A model generated the notes under the pieces. That model had not been told where the DNA came from and ran no database searches. It saw only the letters and a list, made by a program, of their open reading frames with translations. A program made the translations under genes and the position numbers. A stretch of DNA of 64,000 nucleotides from Ridgeia piscesae (lineage: Eukaryota > Annelida > Polychaeta > Sabellida > Siboglinidae), in assembly GCA_025642075.2 (NCBI GenBank), contig JAODUO010000490.1, positions 222,501 through 286,500 of the forward strand. Direction: 5' to 3'. How positions within the stretch are numbered: position 1 is the stretch's first letter; every line of letters starts with the position of its first letter. Positions 1 through 12,800 of this stretch are shown here, in pieces.

Positions 1-3000
1 CGTTCAGTGATATCATCAAGACATTTATCAGTATTGGCAAATATCACTGGTTATCTTCTGCACCCGACTACCTGTACGCTTTTTACATTGTTGTCAGGAT
101 TATGACACGAGTCTTAGTCTGCATCGCATCATCCAGTAGATAGCTCATTATAGTTGACCAAGATAACAGGTCGCATAAAGGTATAGACCAACATGTTTTG
201 CGTCACACAATCGCTTGCACGTTGGACCAGAAGTGATAGTTGATGGAAACTTTATAGACCTACATTCCAATACTTTCGACAGGTAAGTTTATTTCTGGAT
301 GTGAATATTCTGATTAGGGCTACTGTCACGATGTATACCTCTATCGTTACTAAGCCTTAATTTAAATGAATGTTATCCGTGGTTTGGCTTCAATAGATAG
401 CTATAATCATTTTGAAGTTGGTCAACCAACAGTCAGATATGAACACATTTCTGCACCCATAAAACACGGGGCATCACTCAGTCGCAAAGGCCCAGAGCCA
501 GACACCTAGAATCGTTCTCCTAGAGACTGTCTGCATCTAACAATGATTTGTTAAACTCAATTTGGACTTCGACGAGAAGCAGGTGTTGAATCTTAACACT
601 GTGCTGGCGCGTCTAATTCAATCAACATGCAAATACCCAAAGGTTGAATACAATCAATTATTGTTATCGACGGGTGGAAAAATAAGTTAGGTGCTCAATA
701 AAACATTCCCCAGTCGACAAGTGACGTTTGCGTCTGGCCGCTGACGCACCGAATCTTGTGAACTTCTTTCACGACGTTCATAAAACAAGCCGGCGTTTGC
801 AGCTCTGGTTTCTTTGGCGCGATCGAGTGACAGTTTGATTATTCCCCGAATACGCCTCTGTGGATAGCAAGGTAGTGACGAACGACAATACCCAGGTACT
901 CGTTTGTGTTCGGTTTTTTTTTACAACTATTGCGGTTACGTATGTGAACTGAGGCGGTAAGGACGAAAAACGCAGATAGAAACATTTATAGTCTGCCTTG
1001 TGAAATACCAGTTCGGATATTTTGAATTGTTATGGCTGGTCGTATGTCTACGATTAAGCCCAGTGTTTTGTTGCAGTCCTAGGCCTACTTTACCACCATC
1101 ACTAAGCCCTGTACAAATATACGAGGGATGGTCGTTGACAATAGCAGACCTGTGGAGAGCCAGTTTTCTGACGATTGTACGCGCTTTAAATTTGCTTATC
1201 AGGTAAAATCAATGACACCAGGTTTTAAAATGTTCAATAAATGTTCTAAAACAGTACAGGGACTGTCTTGTGTTACAGCGTAATATTGCGTCATGGCAAT
1301 GATACTATTGCAAAACGACGTTCTGCGTGGGCTAATTACATGTCCCACGCTTGTTTTCGTTCTATATCACACCACAATGGCCTACTACGGAATACAAAGA
1401 AAAGGAAACGACGCATGACAAGCCCTCCCACTCCTCAACGAAGCCTCGTCGGCTATTACGATGTCGGAGTTCTCGAGGTCTGACAAATATCAACATTCCA
1501 AGAACATGATGTCATAGCTTCTCCTCGTATCCAGATTCGCTTCGACTGAAAGTGCAAGCGGGCGTCTCTGGGACCATCGCCACTTGAGTTGTCCGCATCA
1601 TGTCCCATTGTGCGTTGGTGGGATCGAATGTCCGTTGGTCGTCGGGATGCAGTCGCGCTATCTCGGTCTGTGATGACTATCCGCGGGGTGCTTCAGGCTG
1701 AAGAGCTGGCCACTTCGTTTAACGAGAAAAAGTGGTGTCGTGTGGGCATTGGGTCTCCTGTTGTTACGTTCTGTGTGTTATTTGCACAAGAGCAGGATGA
1801 GAAACACAGATCTAAGAACGCAAGGTCGAAATGTACAGTGACTGTGTTGTCGAAATGCTCTCTGAATATAAAAAAATTTATTTCTTATATAACGCCCCAT
1901 CCAAATAATTGTTCTGGTGTGCTTTACGATGATTATTCCTAATTGAGTTAATAATAATAGTAAAAATAAGTAAATGAAAACAGCTACACTAATACATTCC
2001 TACTTTGATAAAATATGTATATATTATGTCGTACCGTATATGACGTATGTCGTACCGCGTAGGGTCCTGAAAGTACGTTAGCGTAACTTTGATATAGGCA
2101 AACCACACTAATGTAGCAGTGCGTTTTCTCCAGATTGTTTTGGATAAAAATTATTGTTACTTTGCCCCAAGACAAAACATTTCTTCAATTGCAGAGGTTG
2201 AATTCCCGGCCACTTTTAGGAGGGACTAATACCTTGATGAGTCTACAAGTAACACTTGATGAATGTTCTCTCTATTAAATTTTATAATTTTCTGAAGCTG
2301 GCTTGGGGTATCATTCACTCCAACAGTTGTAAAGGGTAATTTATGTTTTCACTTCGAACGAAAAATGCATACGTAACTAACCTTATCATAATTGTACGGT
2401 TTTATAGGCTTTTGTAGGATGTATGCCAAACATTAGTCGTCTGTAATCATGTGTCGGTGCCGTGCTCTGACCCTCATAAGACAAAGGAAATCGATGAAAG
2501 CTATTTGTAAATAATCTTCAAAGTGACATTATTTGTTGAATGCACAATGTGTGTGCACAATAATAAATTACTATTGGCCTGTCGAGTCCTGAACTTATAT
2601 TATATCTAATATTGACTATTTATTGAAACTCATTTGCACCACCTCCTTGAAGCTCGCAAATGCACTTCCCCCGAAATCCTCAAAACACGACTGTAAGTTT
2701 TGGACAGGCTCTCCAGAAAACTTCCATGGTTTCCAACAAACCATCAAACGGAATCTCCCTCGTTGCTCGCAAAAACACACCGAAGCTCTCCAAAAACCTC
2801 AAGTGAGGCTCGCAAAAAATTCTGAGGCTCTAAATATGGGGAAGGGTAATCCTATCTTCAGCCTCATCTACTGGGGGTTCAGCCCTCCCCCTGGTTCGGG
2901 CAACGCCTATGCTAAGCTATTATTACTCTGAACAATCATTACATTACGCCACATCTACGCTGTCACTGACATAGTTAGGAATACTGTGTATCGATAGTGG

Positions 3001-3169
3001 CATTATGAATTTGTTGTGACGCTGTGGCTGAAAATAAACATTCAATAAACGCGTCGGTGTAACTTCAGAGCGGATGCTACCCGTCACAAATCCACTCAAT
3101 TACAATGACAATGTTGTTGAGTAGCTACTCAGCGTGTGTTACCACATAAGGCAACATTACGTCGAAACC
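1..3169. other. Upstream sequence, no gene recognised
   Basis: No open frame here resembles a known protein; the small ORFs are short and lack conserved motifs. A moderately GC-rich patch near 700-900 could hold a non-coding leader exon (a CAG/GTACTC step occurs near 890), but nothing confirms it. A degenerate stretch at about 2640-2840 repeats the motif GCTCGCAAA three times. The rest is ordinary AT-rich intergenic or 5' flanking DNA. Confidence 0.5.
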
Positions 3170-3456
3170 CCCCCGTTGAATCACTCGCCCGCCTCACTCG
3201 GCCTCGGCCAGGCGTAGGCGCGCCGCGCTATTAATCCTGTCAAACATCCGTCCGTCAACCAAATTCCACGTTGTGTCACCACATTCAATGTCCGTCTTTC
3301 TCTGGTCTTTCTGCAGGTTTAACCGCCAAACTTGACGCGGGCGTGCATTCTTCGCAAGCCTACCGGATCTGCGCACACCGTACACTACACGCTTAGCGGC
3401 GCCGTTCTGGAACTTTGACACTTGACGACAGTGGCGACACAGTAGCAGCGGCAGCC
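3170..3456 (+). promoter_or_regulatory. FLN: Probable CpG-rich promoter/5'UTR of filamin
   Basis: Sequence just upstream of the start codon is richer in G+C and CpG than its surroundings (for example GGCGCGCCGCGC near 3218 and several CG steps up to 3420). No clear TATA box is seen. The transcription start cannot be placed from sequence; the 5'UTR could also be spliced from further upstream. Inference from composition and position only. Confidence 0.35.
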
Positions 3457-3820
3457 ATGGCCATGCATAATAATGAGCCCGTGGGCCAAGTCGAGGCTCA
3501 GTACTACGGCGAGGAGGACGAAGAAGAAATGCCGGCGACCGAACGAGAGTTGGCCGAGGATGCCCAGTGGAAGTTAATCCAGAAGAACACATTCACAAGA
3601 TGGGCGAACGAACATTTGAAGACCGTCAACAAGCATTTGACGGACCTCGACTCCGACCTGTCGGACGGGCTTCGGCTATTGGCACTCGTCGAGGTGCTAT
3701 CCGGCAAAAAGTTCCGAAAGTACAACAAGCGACCCAACTTTAGGACCCAGAAACTGGAAAATGTTACGCTTACACTCACGTTTCTGGAGCAAGAAGAGGG
3801 CATCCGACTCGTCAACATCG
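3457..3820 (+). CDS. FLN: Filamin exon 1: N-terminus and most of CH1
   Basis: The start ATG at 3457 sits in a strong Kozak context (GCAGCCATGG); a second in-frame ATG follows at 3463. An acidic leader ([14 protein letters not shown]) precedes the CH1 domain, which opens with [17 protein letters not shown], the first actin-binding helix of filamin CH1. It continues through [19 protein letters not shown] and [18 protein letters not shown]. The exon ends in phase 1 at AACATCG with donor GTGAGT at 3821. The open frame extends upstream without ATG, so 3457 is the natural start. Confidence 0.95.
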
Positions 3821-6800
3821 GTGAGTGTTTTCATGCTTGTCGTATTGATTGTTCTCGTTGTTTGCACGGCGAAACTTAAGACTAAACAGGTGGTTTCTTA
3901 CCGGGCGATTTGGCCTGTTTGGCGCACGCTGCCTGCGTGGGCTGTCAGTGTCAAAACGCCGGGTGACAGCCCCCGCCTTCGCATCTCGCTTCGCCGAACC
4001 GCCCCGGTTTCTTTGATAACGTCCCTGTTCAGTCAACCCGTCGTGGGTAATACACGATAGAAAGTGCACCACACTGAGTTATATTGTTGTCAAAGGCACC
4101 GTAAGTTAAGTTAGCTCCACTTGCTGCCCCGCCTCCAAACAACCGGCTTGTTGTATTGAATCTCCCGCACTCGATGTCGTAGGCTGCATATTTGTTGCAA
4201 TGCTGGTATTTGGGGTGCGCCTGCTATTATTCTAAACTCTTTCGGAATCCAGTTCTGTCTGTTGATTGGACTTAAGGTCACAAGTCTAGGTCACTGCTGA
4301 CCTGGTTCTTGTAAACAAATGTTGTTTTGTGACTTACCACCCAACTATCTCAGGACAGTAGAACATCTGGAATGGAGTATAACTTATGATTATAGTCTAG
4401 ATCTAGGGTTCTAATTCAATTTTCAAAGCAGTGGTTCAGTCTTACAAGTTATCCAAGAAACCTTATTTTATGAGCACATCTGCGTAACCTATCTAGCATC
4501 GTATGCTGTGTGTTATCGCATATAATATACCATTTTAAACAACATAATTATAGTCAGGATTAAATTGATTAAAACTATGATACCTAATTCACAATGAAGA
4601 GAAAAGGCGGTTACCAATGTGTTCACAGGAGAAACTGCACTTGAAGGTACATTGCAACCAATAGAATTGCTTGGGCATGCATGATAATGGCTGTTGTGGG
4701 AATTAATTATTTATGTTTCCTTCAGTAAATGATTTAATGTTTAATTCATTTAATCAACTGCATGCTTAACAGCAGCTAACATGTGAATCCTACTATTAAA
4801 TCATCTGCCACCTCCTATTATGAGGATACACTGTTTAGTAGAAATCTCAAGGGAGGAAACCAGTTAATTAATCCCATTCCCTTGGAGGGTGGAGGCCCAC
4901 TGCAACTTAATTAAGCTGTCAGTATCATTATACTATCATATCAGACTATCACACATTGATCACATCTCAGACTGGGGCTGTAGAAATGGTATTTTAAACA
5001 CAGCCAGGGCGACTTACAACTGACAGTCCAGGATTGGTAAACATTACATTACCGTGTTTATGGTGTTTGTATGGGGCGGGGTACCAACTTGACAATTTGC
5101 CTTACTAACAACAAGCTGTGTTGTGTTGTGTTGTGTTGGCGGAATACACAGCATACATTATGGTAAGTGAAACGGTCGATCTGTATGTCAAACAGATTCG
5201 TCCTAGCTAAGCTAAACCATGGAGTCAGACAGTGGAAGGCATAAATATATAAGCTCTTAAACAAGGGCTTAAAGTGTGCTAAACCTGATGAGACACAACT
5301 ACTTAAATAGCCATCCCACAGGGACCTGTACAAAACACTTAGCCACTGGGGGTGGGGTAGAAATATGCTGATAGCCAGTCCAGACAAATAGATCTTGACC
5401 TGGACAGGACATAAAGCAGGCTAAGATGGCCATAAACATAGACCAATGAGTGCAGCCAGCAGTGGGGGTGGTGACAGGCCCCTGTGTCCCAGCTAGACTC
5501 ACTCTGTTTGTCTTTCACACTGTGGTGTTGTCTACACATGGCCAAACACACATCCGGGATTCCCCTCTGCTATCTGCACAGTGGGACCTGTCCACAGGGC
5601 ATAAGAGTGACTTCAGCTGTGTTCCATGAAATCAACAGTAGATCTGGCGTAATCTGTGTGGCCAATCTATTAAACAGTCCCTGTTATCTAGATTCTAATT
5701 TTATCATCTTCACATGCATGAAGTGAATGTTTCTGTCATATTTTTTTAACTTCTTCCTTTGCCCTCATGCTTCACACGTCCCTGTTTCATTATCACAATT
5801 AATGGAATTATCCAGTCATCACTAATGTGAATAATTATTACTTCCTTCGAGGTGAACTTCCTTTTTCGTCAGTCTCAGCAAGTTAGCTAGCGAGGCACCA
5901 GATACAGTCAGTGGGTGTCATCCATAGATATAAAGTGGTGTCATCTTAGTGGGGCCCATAGATATAGAACTCTGTGGTGGGGCCCAGACAGGTGTCCACT
6001 CACCGTATTATTACGGTCATTGTTAATTATCAGAATAAAAATTCCAGCATCAAAACGTGAATTCTGTTGAATTGTTGTTTTGAAATGTGAAATTGGAATT
6101 TGTGATTACGTAATTGGTATTTCAGTTTTATTTTCTATTTAGCAACTACATCATGTGACCGTTTAGTTGTTGATTGGACTGACAATTGATGACAACCAGT
6201 TATTTGCACTTGATATACCTTGGTACATTGGACATTAGTCAGATGACCACTGATAATCTAGACATAAATGATAATGCTGTATAAGTGTAAATTAATTGTA
6301 TTTTTAAATATGTGCTATAATGGTGTCTAATAGGAGTTGGTACTGTTACGATAATTAACCCCAGGTGCAATCAGTGTGTATTATTAGAGTCAGTAGTACA
6401 ACTTTTGTTATTTAGTTCATACCTCCCTTTCACATTGCATAATAGCATAGAGTATAGATAATATCGGTGACTTTATCAGTAGCAGACATTTAGCTTTGTT
6501 ATCTATTGCAGTGCAATTTCACGAGTGCCTAATGTTTAGTCAGACTTCATGTGTACTCTGTAATTTTGTTGTACAAAAGGTTTAGATGTTACAATTCCTA
6601 TAATTTTGGGTGTGGCGCATTAATCTTTGGCGGGGGGGGGGGGATCATGTGACATGTCACTGGCACCTGATAGGTCGATTAAGTGAGTTATATCTGTGGG
6701 TTTAGTCTTAATGACTGTGGAGTTGTAAGTTGGGACTCTTTCACTCAGAGTTATGTCTGGAATGCTGGGATTGAGTCACCGTCGTTTCATACACTTGCAG

Positions 6801-9800
6801 TTATTGGCTGGCTGCATAGCCATGTATGTGTAATGTTGCAAACATGTGTTTATTTATTTTATAGATCTTTATTGACATATGATAGCCCTGGTATGAAGCA
6901 AGAGGCATTTTGCTGCTAACACAACTATGAGTCTAGGACGATTATCTAGAAATCGCAGAGATTATTCTAATTTGTTTACAGGCATGGAGTCTGGTGTTGT
7001 GTTTGGTTTCACGTGGAACTGATCAGTCTATCAACAAGTCTAACTGAACTGTTGACAGCTGTGTACTACATAAACTTTACAGCCTCAGGGGAGCGGTGGT
7101 CGCGCGGTAGAGCGCCGGACTGTCAATCGAGGGGACGGTGGTTCAATCCCAGCTACCGCCGTTTCGAAACTTAGGCAATTTCTTCACCCCACATTTGCCT
7201 GTGTCTTTCGGAAGAGACACTAAAAGCCGGTGGTCCCTTCTATCTGGTGTCTATGCCAGGGGAAGTAAAAAATCCCACACAGGGGGTAAATGTGTAACCT
7301 GTAGTGGACTCACAAATTCTACAGAAGAACAACTCCTGCGTTAGCCCAAGTTTGGGCTGTTTGGAGATAATCACCTAAGACCTCAGGGTAACAGGACCCC
7401 ATATCTCATGTGCAGTTGTATTAATTTTAATGTGTTTTTTGCCAGACTGTTTGGCATTTACTGGCAGTGTTTATTGTGGATGTGCTTGTGGGTCCAGGGG
7501 TTAGCATTTAGCTAAAACTACTGACTGTTACCATGGAACTTATTACAGAATTTAGACCTGTGTGGCAGTATTGGAAATAGTGGTAGACTGGTAGTGCATG
7601 AAAGATTAGCTTAAGTTGTTTATGTAATTAAGGCACACGTATGTTAATAAATACTAATACTAATATTAATAACATGTCCATGGATTGTATCTGAAATGTC
7701 AAAAATGCAAATTTAGATAGAATTAGCCACAATAATGTTCAACATGGATGTTGAAAATTCATAAATCTCACAACTTCATATCAGGAACCAAAGATGATAA
7801 TTGGCAAATATTGTTTTGAGTTTTCTACAGGCTGTACCTGGTAGTGTATGAAATGATTTAAAGTCAAGAGGAGTTTCTGCTGGCACATTTAGTTATAATT
7901 AGGAACATAACAGTACGTGATATTATCAGCAGTGCTAGTGCTAGTGCAACCAATCCTGTCTACTCCTGTCCATGCTAGAAAACTGGACGTAGCTTTATTA
8001 GCTTATTGAAATGTCAGACAGAACATAATACCATGACTGAGTCGACTGAACACGTGTAATTATGTTAAGCAAATATTACTTGGCTATTATTACAATGAAT
8101 GTGCCACTGCAGGGCTGGAATTGGAATACACAAGGGTCAAGTTACTGTTGCAATAGTGTAGGTGTTACAAGGAAACATTGAATGGTGGAGTGGGTGAGAG
8201 ACAGGGTGGGGGTTGACAGGTGTGGAAACCCAAGGGGGTATGGAGGGTGGGTGGGTGGGTGCAAGAATCCTCTGGGAGTTGTTATTTTGACCTAGTCAGT
8301 TCTTCCGATCTGGATCTGGGTAAGGAATGTTGATGATGTCGCATTCTTGAAACACCCCCTATTCTTGTGTCAATCAGTTGGCAGTAGACTGCATCTTGAA
8401 TCGTTCATAGACCTGATCTGGCTTAGTTGTATTCATAGCCTTATCTAGAAGTAAGTAAAATAACTAGCGTGGTGGTTCAGCACATATTTTGTTATTGCTT
8501 GTGTAAACGTCTCCAGGCTGCACGGATAATTGGGGGTTTGGCCCAGATTTATATAAAGTCGATTAATTTGATGGTAGTATATAATACCGTGTGGCATTTA
8601 GTGGTCGTCGCCAGTCTAGGTCAAACCACCAATGGACATGACAACTGGTGGTTCTGGTGTTTTTTACGTTGTGATTACACTGCTACCATAAAACCGGTGT
8701 GTCTGGCTTTTGGAGTACAGCGTAGTTGGATCACAGCATGCCTCACTTTGTCAGACTCAGGTCTGCACAAACGGAGGCTGCCTGTTTGTAATGTTAACAA
8801 AGTTTTTGTAATGGTCACAAATTTCTTGATACTGGAACAAACACTTTGAAGATTTACTCCTTACCTATATGGATTTAATAAGTTCAGAGCAGTGTTTGTT
8901 GTTTGAATGTTGCAGTTACAAAATATTAATTTTGTTAATATAATATATGTGTTAGTAAATGCAAAACACCCTTTTAACAGTATTTCTGACCTGATTCAGC
9001 AGCCTGCTAATAATAACCATCACTGGTATGAGTGGATGATGCTAATTTTGCAGTGTAACAATTAACAAACAAATTGAGATAATTATGCTTTAATTTTAAA
9101 GCCGTTCATCATTGTTGGGTCCAGCTCACATATGAGTTATGATAGATATTTGATGCTGGTTGAATCCAGCACCTATCAGCTATGATAATGGTGCTGATGG
9201 CAATTTTTTATTGGTCAAAATCTTACCAAGAGTTAGTGGCTTGGTCAAGTATGAAAAAATTATTTTTTACTTTGCATTGTTATGACACCATGGATGAGTC
9301 ATGTTTACCCGTTCAAGTTATGATGGATATTCGAGTTATCAAAGTTTGAGTTGACAAAGCTGTACGTATCTAGTAACAACTGTTTCACTTGAGTTCTTGT
9401 CCGTGTAATGGAGACATCACAGAGAGGTATGCGAAAGGAGTCAGACGATCCTTTGCTCACTAGTGTTTTACTGTGTATCGCTGACCCTGTTGCCATGACA
9501 ACCGAACATCTGCGATAAAACGTCTGGTGAATACATCCTGAAGCCGGCAGTAAACAGGCACAGTAGCAAAGGTTTTTTCACGTACCCGTGTAGAACTACC
9601 ACGGAAACAAGGAGGACTGTTGAAAGTGGTCGCCGAGAAATGTAGATTATCTCGTCAAGGGCTTTGCTTTGTGTTTGAGTTGCTTATGCATTGTCCGTAT
9701 TCTCGGTGAAGAATCCGGCTGGTAATTCACCCTGTGTGGCCATGGCTACCTATGTAAGGTTGTCTCGTGGAGGTCGTTTTTACCAGGCAAGTGTGTAAAT

Positions 9801-12800
9801 CATGGTCACGTCTTGTCATAAGTTCTATGGCCATACGCCACAGTGATGTTTATCTCTGGCCTCATCTGCACTGCAGGGTCTATAGACACTAGTGACCTTT
9901 TGGGCTGGGGAGAATGAAAGATGGGCTTGTCTGGGCACCGGGTTGGGCCCATAGATATGTGGTTGGGCCTAGCCTTTTGACTTTGCTTAGTGGTGGCCTG
10001 GTAGTCTGGGGAAGTGAGGTGGTCCTTTACGGTTGCGTTGCTGGGGTTTTTGTGGTCTGAAGTTAGGTTCCCACTAGTGAATACACAGACTGCTGGCACA
10101 CTGGGGTGCTATACAGTTATGACTGTTGTTTTCATGTATTTCTATGGCCTGAACACATAACTAAGTGGCCTGAACACGTAACTAAGTGGCCTGAACACGT
10201 AACTAAGTGGCCTGAACACATAACTAAGTGGCCTGAACACGTAACTAAGTGGCCTGAACACGTAACTAAGTGGCCTGAACACGTAACTAAGTGACCTGAA
10301 CACATAACTAAGTGGCCTGAACACGTAACTAAGTGGCCTGAACACGTAACTAAGTGGCCTGAACACATAACTAAGTGGCCTGAACACATAACTAAGTGGC
10401 CTGAACACGTAACTAACTGGCCTGAACACATAACTAAGTGGCCTGAACACATAACTAAGGGGCAGAATATTTGACCACCAGATAACTGGGGTGAAATCTT
10501 GGCTGGTTAATCATTTCCTCTCTCAGTGATAATTGCGGTGGACTAAAATTGTGACCACCCAAGACTCCAGGTGTTCAGTAACATAGTTAATGTTTGGCAT
10601 TTTGCCAATTATATACCCTGCACCGATTGACCCAACAGGTGTGCACAAACTGGAACTATATCTGATGAGACAGTGACATTTATACACTAACTTTACATAG
10701 ATTGTGAGGAAAATATTGTTAGTTAAATGTGTTAAGCTGGCTTTTAAATTAACCAATAATATTCTTTCGATGATGACAAGGTGATATCTGTGTCAGAGAA
10801 AAGTCGAGGCAATTTCATGTTGTCTTGTTGCAATTTTAAAAGTTCAACTTGATGTACAACATGAACTCAGAAAGTTGCACTCTGAGAGACCTGCATTTGA
10901 AGTGAGTTTCAAATGGGGCAGTTCTGCCGACTACTTTGTGATATGGTATGGGCAGTTTGGGCACCTGAATGGATACGCATTGAAACAGCCATGTAGACTG
11001 ATCCGACAGAGAATGGAGTTTCGCATAAATTATACTTTATTTTAGGGTCAGCCGTTGAACCAGATGAGTCACAGATGGTGTCCCTGTCAGGTTCTATTCA
11101 GGTGGAAGTTGGGCTGATAAATCACGGTCACTGGGCTGCAGTAATGGTTTGGCTGTGTACATGTAATGGATGAGAGCAGAGCACACGTCTACACACCTGG
11201 ATGTGTGTGTCTGGATAAAGAACACCTTTGATTTGGTTAAATGCACAGTATGTTAATTCTATAATGTCAACATCTGCACATTTGTATGCTATTATATTAT
11301 AATAAACATGCTTGTTTCTGGCTAATGGGTATTTTCTGTTTAGTGGTGTCACTGTCACTGGTGTGTCAAGTTGCTATGTCTTGGTGCAGTCAACTGACTT
11401 CACAGAGTGTACGATCTCCCCATACAAAACAAAACATGACTGTTGTAATATCATACCTTCATATTTATCCATGCATTACTGATAAAGGCTAAATGTTGCC
11501 TTATTACAGGATTTCGCACAAAAAGACAATAGATGAAATAGAACACTGACCATGACCAATTGACCTTGACCCCTAGCCCTGTAGAGTCATCCCTCAAAGG
11601 ATGCATCTATCCCGTTGCATGTTTGTTGAGATAACTTCGGAGCAGGCAAACACTGAGATAACTACACCCAGTCAGTAAGATAACCATCCAACACACCCTT
11701 GTATAATACAACTTGTCCCCTCCAGTGCTATGGCCTTGCACAGTTGTCCTTGCATTCCTGCCTTGGGGTTTGTCATCCATTCCTACCACTGTAATTACCA
11801 GACTGCTTCAAGTGTCAAGTTTCACATTGCATGTCAGAACTGCGCTTCTAACAGTGATAAATATATTGTGATTTATTTTGCGTGATCGCCTGTTTGACGA
11901 GGTTTTCACAAATTGCTCAGCAGGGCATGACATTGAAAGTCTGTCACACGAAATGTTTGACCTGCTTAATTCACCAGAAGCTTGACTACAGGTTAGCAAA
12001 TGTCACGCAGATCAATGTACAATAAACTCTATTGTACTGTGTGACTGTTACACAGTAGAACATAGTGTAATCGGTAAATAAATATATATTTGAAAATATC
12101 AACATGCAATTGCAAAGTGTACTAGTGTGTTTTGAACTGGTCCCCTGAAGTCAGCCCAGTAGCTGTTGTTTCCACCCTGGTAAGGGGAGGCTCTATTGTC
12201 TCCCAGCAAAGGTTTGTTTCCTGTGAAAAAGCTTCATTGGAAATGAATGGGAAATTCTGTACAGGTCTATACTGACCTGACGTGGCACCGTGTATGTGCC
12301 TGTTGTGATTATATACATGTGGTCTTTTTAGCAAACATTTCAAATGTATGTTTAAAAAAAATGAAGTTATGGAAATTGGGGAAGAAAAAAACCATAAACT
12401 TTTAAACATCCAGTTGTTTTCCCAAAACTGTATGTTTCTATGAGAGTATGATACAATATATTGAGATATGTGTACAAAAATATATACAGTTGGCAAGGAC
12501 CATTTTATAACCACAATATAGTGTGACACATTTATATAGTGTTGTATACAGATTGTGTAATTAAATATGAGTCAACTGTTATATATCCATAACATACTTT
12601 GTGTGGTATTTTATTCAATTTGTTTTATGTCTGGAGGCAGTAACAACAAGATATGTTCAATGTTTCTCCACATTGGAACAGTGGTCTGACTTGGGGCTAC
12701 ACCACTACACACACATACTTAACAGTGCCTGTGGTTATAGACCAATGTTTATTCATTATGCAACCAGAATGTTAATAATGTACCTTTATCATACAACATA

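Noticed and set aside
7091..7162. A tRNA gene
   Set aside because: A and B boxes are visible, but the anticodon and T stems do not pair properly, and the sequence continues into a SINE body with another copy elsewhere.
8469..8849. 126-residue ORF in intron 1
   Set aside because: No recognisable motif and no splice or promoter context; length expected by chance over 13 kb.
10106..10452. Repeat-protein ORFs (KWPEHVT on +, GHLVTCS and FRPLSYV on -)
   Set aside because: Translation of the 21-bp minisatellite in several frames; no codon bias, no splice context.
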